Below, one piece after another: positions 10,484 to 20,208 of a stretch of DNA of 64,000 nucleotides. How positions within the stretch are numbered: the first letter of the stretch is position 1; the number at the start of each line of letters is the position of its first letter. The notes beneath the pieces were generated by a model, which was not told the origin of the DNA, ran no database searches, and saw only the letters and a list, made by a program, of their open reading frames with translations. The DNA comes from Mesotaenium endlicherianum (taxonomy: Eukaryota; Streptophyta; Zygnematophyceae; Zygnematales; Mesotaeniaceae): contig WELA01010281.1 of NCBI GenBank assembly GCA_009602735.1, forward strand, positions 52,172 to 116,171, read 5' to 3'. Both the position numbers and the translations under genes were made by a program.

Positions 10484-11051
10484 GTGGGTCTCTGTCACGC
10501 AACAATGCCATCATGAACCTTTTGTCCTCATGTTGGGACTGATACATGCTCGCTATTTGCGATTGCATTTGCACAAATAAAGCTCCCTGATCTACTTTCT
10601 GAGGTGGTAGCCCAACAAACGCAGCAGCAGCAACATTAGCTCAATCAGTCACAGCTTCGGCATTCCCGATTGTTACCGCTCCGGCTATGGCTGTTGCACT
10701 CAGTTGTCTGCGAATTTGAGGGAGAGGTATAACAGTAGGCACAACAGGAGGTTGGTTTCGGAGATTGGCCCTCTCTGCACTCTGCTCTTCCCACGTCCTT
10801 TCATCAGGGGCCCTCCTTTTTACTGCCTCTTCTACCTCTTTGGCTAAACGCCCATCTTCAGCAAGCTGAGCTGCTACTGCAGCAAGAGCTGCTGCCTTCT
10901 CCGCAACTTCTCTAGTTCCTGCATCCTGCAGCATTTCTAAGTAGGTACAGGGTCCAAAGACGCGACTTTCGTCTTGTCCTTCCACAATGTTATCATCGTC
11001 CTCACCCTCCATTTCCCGAGAGTTGCTAGCTTGAGACCTAGTCCTTACCAT
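10484..11051 (-). pseudogene. FII gag N-terminal fragment
   Basis: Starts at ATG 11051 (MVRTRSQASNSREMEGEDD). It continues through an acidic stretch and an Ala-rich helical part (AEKAAALAAVAAQLAEDG) to the LFVQMQ-like region near 10560, where it is cut by the inverted LTR at 10483. Unlike FII-2 it keeps the N-terminal reading frame open. The PBS and LTR lie just upstream. Confidence 0.75.
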
Positions 11052-11072
11052 ATGAGACTACTGTGATAACTC

Positions 11073-11084
11073 GCTTTGATACCA
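11073..11084 (-). other. Primer binding site, tRNA-iMet type (FII)
   Basis: The minus strand reads TGGTATCAAAGC one base inside the LTR end. This is close to the TGGTATCAGAGC complement of the 3' end of plant initiator-Met tRNA, the usual primer site of plant LTR retrotransposons. Confidence 0.75.
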
Positions 11085-11085
11085 C

Positions 11086-11608
11086 TGAAATGAATCGACT
11101 TACCAATAGGCGATTAACAATTAATAAAGATTTCTATATCAGCGAGTAATCTTTATGGTATTTTCTGTTAACTGATTAAATAGCAAAGGACGACACGCCA
11201 GCAGCAAACAATACTCGTAAGTGAAATGCAAGTAAACTAGCATCAATGATGCAATCAGTAAACTCATACATAAGCAAGGCTAGAATACAGTGCGTATCAA
11301 TGGCTTCTCGCCTTGAATTCAAATATCTCTCAGTAAGCAGTACAAAAGAGTTGGCCTCGTTTCCGAATGCCGAACTCGAGACCAATACCTAGCATGTGTA
11401 CATGCAATGAGTTTACTGTTCAACGGCAAGTGCGATGGCACCGCCTACCCAGGAGTTAACCACGTTGGTAGGACCTCGGCTAACCAAATTTACAACCATC
11501 TCCCATCATCCCGAATCGCCATCCACCCATGGGTGTCATCTGGCCACTCATCTAGCACACCACACTTAGATGCATAACTAGGCAGTTCGCTGCAACCGAG
11601 TACGGCAG
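11086..11608 (-). repeat. FII LTR, left part
   Basis: The R/U5-side part of the FII LTR split by chromovirus A. The left end is TGAAATGAATCGACTTACC in plus-strand reading, and it stops at tacggcag. The remainder is at 18291-18483. Confidence 0.8.
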
Positions 11609-12111
11609 TGTAGTGAAACAGATAGATAAAGTACTTAGTAAAACAGAATACTTTATCTATTCAAGACAAGGATCTTTGAACACAAGTGGTAGCTTCTTGA
11701 AAGAGAGATGGCTTCTTGAAAGTTAATATATTTCTGGATTTTGGCAAGTACAAGAGTGATTCTGGAATGTCTTTCTATGTTCTAGCTCTTGTTTATATAC
11801 TTGCTACATAAGTAATTTCTAGGAAGGTGTATGTTGATGTGTTGGCACCCAACACATCCCAAAACTTGCCACCTCTTTCTAGAATAATGTACACATGTCC
11901 TTTTGACCTAAAAATGGCACATCTGACTTTTGCCACATGGAGTTCTTCTAGGTCTTTCCTCTAACTTCGAAAATGCCTTGGAAGGTTCAAAGGACATGAA
12001 CCAAGTTACTAGAGTACCTATTCACACTTGACTCCACACAATACTACTCCAAATATATTTGAAAACATTAAAATATATGCAAACTAATATATAATAACTC
12101 AAATCACTACA
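11609..12111 (-). repeat. 3' LTR of chromovirus A
   Basis: A 503-bp LTR bounded by TGTAGTGA and TCACTACA, an 8-bp inverted repeat. It is followed on the right by a C7 run that is the G7 polypurine tract on the element strand. Confidence 0.95.
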
Positions 12112-12880
12112 TCACCCCCCCGATAGAAAAAGCGACGTCTCGGCGCGTCAAGTCAGGTCTTACACATGTGGAGCAAACTAGTCAACAGTTTCAAGTCAGA
12201 TGCCACACATGTGAAGAGGACTAGTCAAAGGCGCCAAGTCAGGTGCTACACATGTAAGGTAGACTAGGCAAGGTCGTAGGTGGTGTGACCTTATTGGCTA
12301 GCCTACTCCTTAATGATAAAGAAAATTGTACAAGTTGGCCCAGAATCTGCCACGAACTCAAAAATTCATAGCGGCCACAGAACTGCTCCAAATCTGAAAA
12401 TTCGAGTGCCAGACGGACCGCGTCGGAGAACTCTACCGGGTCACCAAATTTGAGAGCATTCTCATTTCTGGAGTGTCGTTGAGAGCTGAGAGAGTAGGCA
12501 CTCCTCCAAATCTGTGCAGAAACTTCTGAAAATCATAAGTCCTTCTATACTTCTCCAAATTCTGCAAACTAAGTCTCAAACTGGGCGCTGTAAGATGTTC
12601 TACCAGAGTCTTGAGTTTCAGAGCATTCCAAGTTCAGGGGAAGGCACAATGTCAGAAGGCATATTCTGTCCTAACAATGCCAGCAGCCTGACCCCCTTCT
12701 ACTTAGAGCATCATATCTCTCTCACCAGTGCTCCAAATTGAGCAAACTTGGACTCTAAATGACCGGCTACTCATGGACTACAGCCAGGTAAATTTTCAGA
12801 ATTTATTATGCAGAGACCTATTACCAGTAGCAGTTTTAGTTTTCTGTCCAGAAACTGCGAGAAGAGAAGAGTGTCTAATG
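12112..12880 (-). other. 3' non-coding region and PPT of chromovirus A
   Basis: About 770 bp between the pol stop and the 3' LTR. The element strand ends in ATCGGGGGGG directly before the LTR, a clear PPT. Three 43-bp tandem units occupy 12148-12276. No coding frame is supported in the rest. Confidence 0.75.
12148..12276 (-). repeat. Three 43-bp tandem repeats near the PPT
   Basis: Units at 12148, 12191 and 12234 share CAAGTCAG..CACATGT..ACTAG. The same array is in copy B at 45819-45947, and a decayed array of the same kind is in the remnant at 30.77 kb. Confidence 0.85.
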
Positions 12881-15800
12881 TCAATTTTTCCTCTTTCTTG
12901 TTCTTGCAGGCTGCCTCCAAGGGGTCTTCTGCTGCTTCTTGATGGTGGCAGGCTGCCTCCCTGAAGTCTTCGGGCTTCTAGTAGAGAGACTTGGGGCTGG
13001 TCCAAGATGGGGGTTGGCGGCATGGAAGCGCTTCAACTTTCTCTGAACTTTGTCAAGGTAGTGCGCCGCCACCCAACTATTCTCCGAATCTGGATATCCT
13101 TTCCACTTGATCAAGTATTGCTGCTGTCTCCTGAAATTTCTCATAGCCACTATGTCTTCCACTTCGTACTCCAAATGATCATCCACTATTGTTGGGGCTG
13201 GTGGGGTTGTCACACGTCCTGGGAACTTGTTGTCGGGTTGCACATATGGCTTGAAGAGGGAAGCGTGGAATACGGGGTCGATGTGCATAGTCTGGGGAAG
13301 TTCTAGCTTGAAAGCAACGGGGTTGACTTGCTGGATAATCTTGAAGGGTCCCAAATACTTGGGAGAGAACTTGCTGCCGGCAGGCCTGTTGTTCAGGGAA
13401 ATGTTCTTGGATGATAGTAACACGTTGTCACCCACTCTGTACGTAATTTCTCTTCTGGATCTGTTCGCCACTCTTGCTTGAGCATCTTGCGCGTGTTGTA
13501 GAGCTTTCTTCGCTGCTGTAAGGGCTGCTTCTAATGTCTCCATAAAATCTGTGGCTGCAGGTACTTCATCATGGCCAGCCGTGAAGCTCAGTGGCGTGGT
13601 CGGATGGAAGCCATAGTTGAGGAAGAATGGGGACTCTTGGGTAGAGGCCTGCGTAGTGTTGTTGTAGGCAAACTCGAGGGGGGTCAAGTACATGTCCCAG
13701 TCTTGCTCGAGGGTAGACACGTAGGCCTTTAGAGAGGTCTTTAGGGTACGATTCATACGCTCGGTTTGCCCATCTGATTGTGGGTGGTAGGCAGTAGACA
13801 TATCCAGCGATGTACCCAAGTTCTTGAAGAGATTTTTCCAGAAATGGCTTGTGAATCTTGGATCTCTATCTGACACAATTCTTGATGGTAGTCCATGGAG
13901 TCGGAAGATGTTGTCAAAGATGAGTCTTGCAAGTTGTGGTGCTGTAGCCTTAGTCGTCGTGGGAATAAAATGAGCCATCTTGGTAAGTCTGTCCACCACC
14001 GTGAGTATTGCATTATGGCCTCGAGGTGTCACGGGCAAGTCCACGATAAGGTCCATTGAGATGTCCGTCCATTGTCTTTCGGGGATTGGTAGTGGTTGGA
14101 GGAGTCCTCCCGCCTTTTGCGATGATGGCTTGATTCTTTGGCATGTGTCACAGCTCCTGCAGTACTCCTTGACTTGCTTAGACATGCCTGGCCAACAATA
14201 AGTCCTAGCTAGAACGCCCGTGGTCCTTAGGATTCCAAAGTGTCCTCCAAGAGGGTTGTCGTGTGCTTCTCGTAGAAGCAAGAGCCGGAGGTCTAAGTCA
14301 TTAGGAACACATCTCTGGCCCGTATCTTGCCTCACCCAATAATTGCCTTCTTGCTTCTTGCATGGGTCCAAGGCTGCTTCTCCGTTCTTGTAGTAAGGGT
14401 CTCTTTCATAGGCGGCTGAAAATCGAGCTTCCAGATCTGTCTTCAGGGATACCATCACTGCATTTAATTGCAGTCTTGAGAGGGGGTCAGCCGGGTTTGT
14501 CTTGCCGGGCTGGTACTGAATCGTGATGTTGTATTGTTGCAAGTATCCGCTCCATCTTGCTTGTCTCCTTGAGAGATACGGCTGCGTCTGGAGGTGCTTT
14601 AACGCCTCGTGGTCCGTGGTGACCAGTACTTTGCGTCCTTCAACGTAGCAGCGCCAAACCTTCAAGGCATGTACAATCGCCAATGCCTCTCGCTCCGTGG
14701 TTGTATAATTTTGCTCGGCTGGATTTAGCTTCCTTGACTCGTAGGCGATGGGCTGCAGTCCCTTGCCTTGGTCTTGAAGCAGGATTGCTCCTATTGCATA
14801 GGAAGATGCATCGGTGATGACGTGGAAGGGCCAATCTGGGTTTGGACTTGGGAGTGTGAGCACCGGGGATGTGGTCAATCTTCGCTTTAACTCTTGAAAT
14901 GCCTCTTCCTCTTTCTCGGTCCATGTATATAGCCTGTCCTTCTTGAGTAGATCTGTCAGGGGGGCTGCTATGTGCGAGAAGCCTTGGATGAATTTTCTGT
15001 ACCAATTGGCAAATCCCAAGAATGACTGGAGTTCTTTCTTGGTCGTGGGGGTTGGCCATTCCTCCACCACCGTGGTCTTCTTGGGGTCTATCTTGATGCC
15101 ATCAGCAGTCACGTGGAGACCTAGGAACTCCACTTCTTGTTTGGCAAACTCGCATTTTGACTCCTTCGCAAACAGCTTGTTTTGCTTCAATACTTCAAGG
15201 ACTTCTTTCAAGTGTCTCGCATGCTCTTCAAGGGTCTTGCTGTAGATAAGGATGTCATCGATGAATACCACCACAAATCTGTCCAACATGGGCTGAAATA
15301 TGGTGTTCATCATAGTCATGAAAGTTGCTGGCGCGTTGGTGAGTCCAAATGGCAGGACCATGAACTCAAAATGTCCATATCTTGTCCTGAATGCCGTCTT
15401 CTCTATGTCCGGTTCTGCGATGCGAATCTGGTGGTAGCCGCTCCGTAAGTCAATCTTCGTGAAGTACTTGGCTCCAACCAGCCGGTCCATGAGCTCATCC
15501 ATGCGCGGCAGCGGGTATCGATTCTTGATGGTGATCTTGTTGAGGGCGCGATAGTCCACACACATCCTCAAGGTACCATCTTTCTTCTTGACAAATAGCA
15601 CCGGGGCTCCAAATGGCGACTTGCTAGGTCGAATGAAGCCATGCTCCAGTAGCTTCTTGATTTGCTTCTTGACTTCGTCTAGCTCCGTGTATGACATTTT
15701 GAACGTAGGCCGAGAGATGGGCTTGCTTCCGGGCTCCAACTCTATCTTGTGGTCTACGAATCTTTTGGGGGGTAGGCCCTTGGGCAATTCCGGGGAGAAC

Positions 15801-16546
15801 ACTTCTTTGTAGTCCTCAAAGACTTCTTGTATCTCCTTGGGAACGGGGCTGCCTTCTTGACTCTCGATGTCTTTCTTGATGTCTTTTGGCGTGATCAAGG
15901 CCAAAAGAAGCTCGTGTCCCTTCCTCACAAGTCTCTTGAGTTGGAGGGCGGACAATAGTATCTCGTGTGCCGGCTTCTGGATGTCTTGGGTCTGGATATT
16001 CTGGATTGCGCGCAAAATACAGATTCTTGAAGTGATGTCATTCTTGATCTTGATAGTACCGGTCCTCCAATCAACTTGGGGGTTGTGCTTGGTCAACCAA
16101 GGCGTCCCTAGGATGACGTCGTACTTGCCCAATTGCATGGGGGAGAACACTACTCTATCCTTGAAGGACTTGATAGAGAGTGCCAAGGGGTACGTCTTCT
16201 TGGAAGGGGTAGTATAGGAGAATCCATCGGGCATCATAATCTCCTCGTCGTGGTCAAGAGTTCGCATAGTAATACCGTGCTTGGTGGCAAAATCTGCAGC
16301 AATGAAGTTGCCTTGAGCTCCGCTATCCACCAAGATGTGGACCTTCTCTCCTCCAAGGTAACCTCTCAAACTCATTGGGGCTGGAACGTCGTCTTCAACG
16401 GGGGTCTCCACCTCACTTGGCGTGTTGCCTTCTCGTGAAGTGGGTCTTGGGGTGGTAGGCTCCTGGCCTACCGGCGCTGTCCGTTTTTTGACAACTTTTT
16501 GGGGCATGAAAGTGCACGATGGCCCTTTTCCTTGCAATAGAAGCAT
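12881..16546 (-). CDS. pol: Chromovirus A pol polyprotein
   Basis: An open frame of 1,221 codons encoding protease ([10 protein letters not shown] near residue 73), RT ([11 protein letters not shown] and the catalytic VFIDDIL), RNase H ([13 protein letters not shown]), integrase with an HHCC finger ([10 protein letters not shown] to CDTCQ), a DDE core ([37 protein letters not shown]) and a C-terminal chromodomain ([15 protein letters not shown]). The basic tail RKRKN ends it. The nominal ATG at 16546 lies inside gag. The likely start of synthesis is a -1 frameshift at 16483-16489, since pol is in the -1 frame relative to gag. All visible catalytic residues are present. The chromodomain of such elements is known to steer integration to heterochromatin marks. 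Confidence 0.95.
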   Translation of the reverse strand: MLLLQGKGPSCTFMPQKVVKKRTAPVGQEPTTPRPTSREGNTPSEVETPVEDDVPAPMSLRGYLGGEKVHILVDSGAQGNFIAADFATKHGITMRTLDHDEEIMMPDGFSYTTPSKKTYPLALSIKSFKDRVVFSPMQLGKYDVILGTPWLTKHNPQVDWRTGTIKIKNDITSRICILRAIQNIQTQDIQKPAHEILLSALQLKRLVRKGHELLLALITPKDIKKDIESQEGSPVPKEIQEVFEDYKEVFSPELPKGLPPKRFVDHKIELEPGSKPISRPTFKMSYTELDEVKKQIKKLLEHGFIRPSKSPFGAPVLFVKKKDGTLRMCVDYRALNKITIKNRYPLPRMDELMDRLVGAKYFTKIDLRSGYHQIRIAEPDIEKTAFRTRYGHFEFMVLPFGLTNAPATFMTMMNTIFQPMLDRFVVVFIDDILIYSKTLEEHARHLKEVLEVLKQNKLFAKESKCEFAKQEVEFLGLHVTADGIKIDPKKTTVVEEWPTPTTKKELQSFLGFANWYRKFIQGFSHIAAPLTDLLKKDRLYTWTEKEEEAFQELKRRLTTSPVLTLPSPNPDWPFHVITDASSYAIGAILLQDQGKGLQPIAYESRKLNPAEQNYTTTEREALAIVHALKVWRCYVEGRKVLVTTDHEALKHLQTQPYLSRRQARWSGYLQQYNITIQYQPGKTNPADPLSRLQLNAVMVSLKTDLEARFSAAYERDPYYKNGEAALDPCKKQEGNYWVRQDTGQRCVPNDLDLRLLLLREAHDNPLGGHFGILRTTGVLARTYCWPGMSKQVKEYCRSCDTCQRIKPSSQKAGGLLQPLPIPERQWTDISMDLIVDLPVTPRGHNAILTVVDRLTKMAHFIPTTTKATAPQLARLIFDNIFRLHGLPSRIVSDRDPRFTSHFWKNLFKNLGTSLDMSTAYHPQSDGQTERMNRTLKTSLKAYVSTLEQDWDMYLTPLEFAYNNTTQASTQESPFFLNYGFHPTTPLSFTAGHDEVPAATDFMETLEAALTAAKKALQHAQDAQARVANRSRREITYRVGDNVLLSSKNISLNNRPAGSKFSPKYLGPFKIIQQVNPVAFKLELPQTMHIDPVFHASLFKPYVQPDNKFPGRVTTPPAPTIVDDHLEYEVEDIVAMRNFRRQQQYLIKWKGYPDSENSWVAAHYLDKVQRKLKRFHAANPHLGPAPSLSTRSPKTSGRQPATIKKQQKTPWRQPARTRKRKN
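16454..16489 (-). promoter_or_regulatory. -1 ribosomal frameshift signal between gag and pol
   Basis: On the element strand the slippery heptamer A AAA AAC lies in the gag frame at 16489-16483. Ten bases later a perfect 7-bp stem GGTAGGC/GCCTACC with loop CAGGA occupies 16472-16454, and the gag stop lies inside the stem. Pol is in the -1 frame. Heptamer, spacer and hairpin match the established layout of retroviral frameshift sites. Copy B has the identical site at 50125-50160. Confidence 0.8.
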
Positions 16547-17748
16547 AGTCCAGCCGTCATGAGAGCTTCTTTTTCAGCCGGGGAGAGTCTTGCTTTCACT
16601 CCTTGCTGGTTTCTTGCATCATAAGTGTCATTGGAGGGTCTTCCACTCTTCCGGGCAGCCGCGGGGTCCCTTTTAATAACTCCGATTTCCATGGGTGTGG
16701 GTCCAGATTCGGATGTGGAAGGGGCTGCGTACACCCGCGTCGTCGGTACCCGTGAAGATGAAGGCACGGAGTGCTTGAAATCCAAGGTATCCACCTTTTG
16801 GGCCACTTCAATGATCTTTGAGAAGTCCGTCAAGTCGCGTAACTCCACTTCCTTTGCCACCTTGGGTTTGAGGCCAAAGATGTAACGGTCAATCTTCTCC
16901 TCGAGAGACATGTTGGGGATCTCAAGAGTGAGGGCGTGAAATCTGGATGTATACTCTTGAACGGACGTCGTTTGCTTGAGATGGTGGAGCTTTCCTCGGG
17001 CAATCTTCTCCGCATTGATGGGCATGAATTGCTTCTTGAGGGCCTCACGAAAATCTGCCCATCTTGCATATGATGGTGGGGGCTCTTGGCCGAGCATGGG
17101 GTGCGCCATAGCTTGATATATAGCCGCTTGATAGTTACGCCACCATGATGTTGCTGCTCCTCTAAGTAAGGTAACGGCAAAGGGAACGTAGTCCTCCTCG
17201 GGTACTTCAAGGAACGCGAGGTACGTCTCCACTTGGTAGAGCCATAAATTCAGGTTGGCACCTTTCCCGGGGTTGAAAGTGTCGGGTTTGCCGGGCTTGA
17301 TGAGTTTCCTTGCTCTCGTTGGCTCTTGTGGAGGCGCTTGAGCCGGGGCTGGATTTTGAGCATTGCTCGCAATAGGGGCAACCATGGCAGCCATAGCTTC
17401 TCTTGACGCTTGCACGGTTGCTTCATAGGTGGCCAAGCCCACTTGGTTGTGGACGGTCATTAGGAAGGCTGCCCACTCATTTGCGGGAACTCCTTGTGGT
17501 GGGGTCAACTTTGCTATAGCGGCTGCCACGGGATTTGACGGTGCTCCTCCTTGTGGTGCTTCTTGTTGTTGCAGATTTCCTTGAGTAGGCTCTCCCATCG
17601 ACGCTGGAGGAGGGTGTGCTCCTCCTTGTGGTGCTTCTTGTTGTTGCAGATTTTCTTGAGTGGGCTCTCCCATCGGCGCTGGAGGAGGGTGTCTTGGAGA
17701 GGAAGGGCTTCCTTCGAAAGCTTGCTGTTGGTCTTGAGGATCGGCCAT
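16468..17748 (-). CDS. gag: Chromovirus A gag
   Basis: A 426-residue structural polyprotein. The N-terminal third is Pro/Gln/Gly-rich with an imperfect duplicate of about 25 residues ([20 protein letters not shown]). The capsid-type retrotransposon gag domain covers about 155-300 ([41 protein letters not shown]). A CX2CX4HX4C zinc knuckle ([14 protein letters not shown]) lies near residues 402-415. The start at 17748 follows the PBS by 24 bp, a short leader. The end overlaps pol by 79 bp and contains the frameshift site. Confidence 0.95.
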   Translation of the reverse strand: MADPQDQQQAFEGSPSSPRHPPPAPMGEPTQENLQQQEAPQGGAHPPPASMGEPTQGNLQQQEAPQGGAPSNPVAAAIAKLTPPQGVPANEWAAFLMTVHNQVGLATYEATVQASREAMAAMVAPIASNAQNPAPAQAPPQEPTRARKLIKPGKPDTFNPGKGANLNLWLYQVETYLAFLEVPEEDYVPFAVTLLRGAATSWWRNYQAAIYQAMAHPMLGQEPPPSYARWADFREALKKQFMPINAEKIARGKLHHLKQTTSVQEYTSRFHALTLEIPNMSLEEKIDRYIFGLKPKVAKEVELRDLTDFSKIIEVAQKVDTLDFKHSVPSSSRVPTTRVYAAPSTSESGPTPMEIGVIKRDPAAARKSGRPSNDTYDARNQQGVKARLSPAEKEALMTAGLCFYCKEKGHRALSCPKKLSKNGQRR

Positions 17749-17772
17749 CTTCTTGTGCTACCAAAGTGCCTA

Positions 17773-17784
17773 GCTCCGATACCA
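17773..17784 (-). other. Primer binding site of chromovirus A
   Basis: The element strand reads TGGTATCGGAGC one base after the 5' LTR, matching the initiator-Met tRNA 3' end except at one position (A to G). Confidence 0.9.
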
Positions 17785-17785
17785 C

Positions 17786-18290
17786 TGTAGTGAAACAGAT
17801 AGATAAAGTACTTAGTAAAACAGAATACTTTATCTATTCAAGACAAGGATCTTTGAACACAAGTGGTAGCTTCTTGAAAGAGAGATGGCTTCTTGAAAGT
17901 TAATATATTTCTGGATTTTGGCAAGTACAAGAGTGATTCTGGAATGTCTTTCTATGTTCTAGCTCTTGTTTATATACTTGCTACATAAGTAATTTCTAGG
18001 AAGGTGTATGTTGATGTGTTGGCACCCAACACATCCCAAAACTTGCCACCTCTTTCTAGAATAATGTACACATGTCCTTTTGACCTAAAAATGGCACATC
18101 TGACTTTTGCCACGTGGAGTTTTTCTAGGTCTTTCCTCTAACTTCGAAAATGCCTTGGAAGGTTCAAAGGACATGAACCAAGTTACTAGAGTACCTATTC
18201 ACACTTGACTCCACACAATACTACTCCAAATATATTTGAAAACATTTTAAAATATATGCAAACTAATATATAATAACTCAAATCACTACA
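17786..18290 (-). repeat. 5' LTR of chromovirus A
   Basis: A 505-bp LTR, TGTAGTGA..TCACTACA. It differs from the 3' LTR by about two substitutions and a TT insertion near 18246. A TATATA-rich stretch near 18250-18275 lies close to the outer edge. Confidence 0.95.
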
Positions 18291-18483
18291 GAATGTGTCA
18301 CCAAGCTGACTTAAGTCAACAGGCTGACCCAATTGACTTCAGCCTGTTGCTCTCGACTGCGTCCTTAAACTAAGTATTACAAATCTAGTAAATTTAATAT
18401 TTAATCAAAGTTCAGCAGGTTGAATTTATTTAACTACTTACCTCAATGAACATTATCCTTATCCAATATATTGATTCATTACA
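18291..18483 (-). repeat. FII LTR, right part, with adjacent PPT
   Basis: Completes the LTR begun at 11086. It ends with GATTCATTACA, followed by the purine-tract complement (atccttccaagttaa, 18484-18498), so this is the U3 edge of the FII-2 3' LTR. Confidence 0.8.
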
Positions 18484-18599
18484 ATCCTTCCAAGTTAATT
18501 TGTTGTCGACTCGACAATACCTGTTAACTATTTGACTGCAACAAAGTAAATTACATGCACACCAAAGTATACTGACTCTAAACAAAAACAATTGACATA

Positions 18600-19753
18600 C
18601 TAAGTACCAGGGGCTCTATCTTTTGGGGATCGAGCGCTGGACCTGGACCTCCTTCTCCTATCTGGTGGTCTCCAAAAACCTGGGGGCTCAGACCAAGGTG
18701 AACCAAGAGGAGAACGTAGCAACTGGGCAGCCTCCTCTTGAACAGTTTGCAAGTTGATGGAGACAGTCCTCTCCTGTGCAGCTCTTAAACTGACAACAAC
18801 ATATACTGGCATGCCAGAAGGGTGCTGCATGAGATGGGCTAAGGGCACAGTATCTCAAGAAATCCCGCTGGCTGGTTTCCCTTGCCAAGAACTGCCAGCT
18901 TCTTCTCTCCACCTCGTTATACATGACCTTGAACCGGTTGTAGGAAGTGGCATCCTTGAAGCTGTCCGGGTCCATAGGGAGCAATCTGATGACCCTGTCT
19001 GTGCCCCAAATCCCAGGTATTGGCATGGCTTCATATTTGTGTATCTGGGCCAATGCCTTGGCCTCTCGGACCGTATATCCTTCAATCCTGGCATAGTCAT
19101 GGTACAGTAGGAGCCCTGTGCTGACCTCTATATACTTGTCGAAGTTTGGGGATGTCTCCCCCTCCCGCTGCTGTATGTCTTTTGTGACTCACTTTGGTTC
19201 TTTGGGCATGGTTGAAGGCTTCCTCCAAGAGATCAAAGCCCTTGCCCATCACCGTGTAGCGATAGCTTTTGATTCTCCTCTGTTCCTCCTCAACTTGCTG
19301 CTTCCGCCTCTCCTCAGCTTGCCTGTCTTCGTCTGCCTTCTTGGCTTTCTCTGCAACTTTTCTGTCTTGCTCTTCCTGCCTCAACTTGGCTTGTTCTTCC
19401 TCATCCTTCATCTTCTGAGCCTCACGCTGCAGTCGGAGTTGCTCTAATTCCCTAGATGAGATAGAGGACAATTCGATGTCGTCGTGGAATTCCTTATACT
19501 CCGCCTGTGCCTCGTCCGCTCTTCTTTTCCTCTTGAGTTCAAACTTCTGGGTTATCCTGCTCAAACACAACACAACTGAGTTAGTGAAGTTGTGATATTG
19601 TGCACAATCATTGAGTTCTTTGAGAAGTAAGAACGTAGTAATGAGAGTTACAGGGTAAGCAATACTTGGTGTAAGTAAGCGGAAAGTGGGAGTGTGCTTG
19701 GGAGAAGTGAGTGTGAGAGCAGTTGAGAGTGGAGGATGGATATGTAAAGACAA
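18600..19753 (-). pseudogene. FII-2 extra ORF
   Basis: Second copy of the accessory ORF. A clean 218-codon frame (19753-19097) holds the KRKRRADEAQAEYKEFHDD start region, a long Glu/Gln/Lys/Arg coiled coil and SYRYTVMGKGFDLLEEAF. The conserved IWGTDRVIRLLPMDPDS block is in the next frame (19053-18860). An internal deletion then joins ARETSQRDF to the C-terminal MQHPSGMPVYV block and the Arg/Ser tail (RRRRSRSSARSPKDR). The homologous start ATG of the other copies is TTG here, so the long upstream frame is secondary. Confidence 0.6.
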
Positions 19754-19961
19754 TCGGCCGGTTCTCGAGGTGTTATCCCACTCTCTCCAACTTAATTTTT
19801 AAGGTGGGTTGCCTGTCACAACTGTCACTTTCTGTCACTAACTGTCACTTTCGGGCACATTTATGATTTCCCCTCCAACTTAAATGGAGACAGGACCTCC
19901 TGTTACCTTCCCATGTCAAGTGAAATGACAGTTAAGGAGGTAACCCAGCCTCCTGAAGGTC
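19754..19961 (-). other. FII-2 spacer between chromodomain and extra ORF, two PPT-like boxes
   Basis: Holds complements of TTAAGTTGGAGRG at 19783-19795 and 19871-19883, plus a short repeated motif (ctgtcacttt/ctgtcactaac) at about 19820-19855. No coding frame was seen. Confidence 0.5.
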
Positions 19962-20208
19962 CAAGCGTTTCAACGCCCCTTTGGCATTGGTCAAATGGTC
20001 TTTATATTCCCAGGTGTCCTCAGAGGCATCGTAACCCTTCCATCTGACCAGATACTTCATGACATATTTAGAGGATCGACGGACAGAGCGAGCTTCTAAA
20101 ATCTCATCCACCTCATATTCCTCAGGGTCACCATCCCGGACAGCGGGGACCGGTGCCGGTTGGACAGGTAACCGACGTATGAACAGTGTGTCACCCTTGA
20201 TGGATGGT
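19962..20208 (-). pseudogene. FII-2 chromodomain (end of pol)
   Basis: Translates on the minus strand to an acidic lead (EYEVDEILEARS) followed by MKYLVRWKGYDASEDTWE, a chromodomain with its aromatic cage residues. It then runs to NAKGALKRLDLQEAG. It is the same as 55840-56090 in FII-5. The upstream integrase is separated from it by the TIR element at 20209-22276. Confidence 0.8.

Larger units (their letters stand above)
11609..18290 (-). mobile_element. Chromovirus (Ty3/gypsy) copy A, near intact
   Basis: A 6,682-bp LTR retrotransposon with 503- and 505-bp LTRs, tRNA-iMet PBS, gag, pol with chromodomain, a tandem-repeat 3' leader and a G-rich PPT. Copy B at 45280-51959 is 6,680 bp; the 2-bp difference is one TT indel in the LTR. 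The LTRs of copy A differ by about two substitutions plus that indel, so insertion was recent. It lies within the FII LTR. The flanks (ggcag and gaatg) are not a duplication, and about 16 bp of target present in other FII LTRs is missing. Confidence 0.95.

Noticed and set aside
13007-16438. Several plus-strand frames of 70-116 codons across the chromovirus pol
   Set aside because: Antisense shadows of pol; the same ones appear at 46.7-50.1 kb in copy B.
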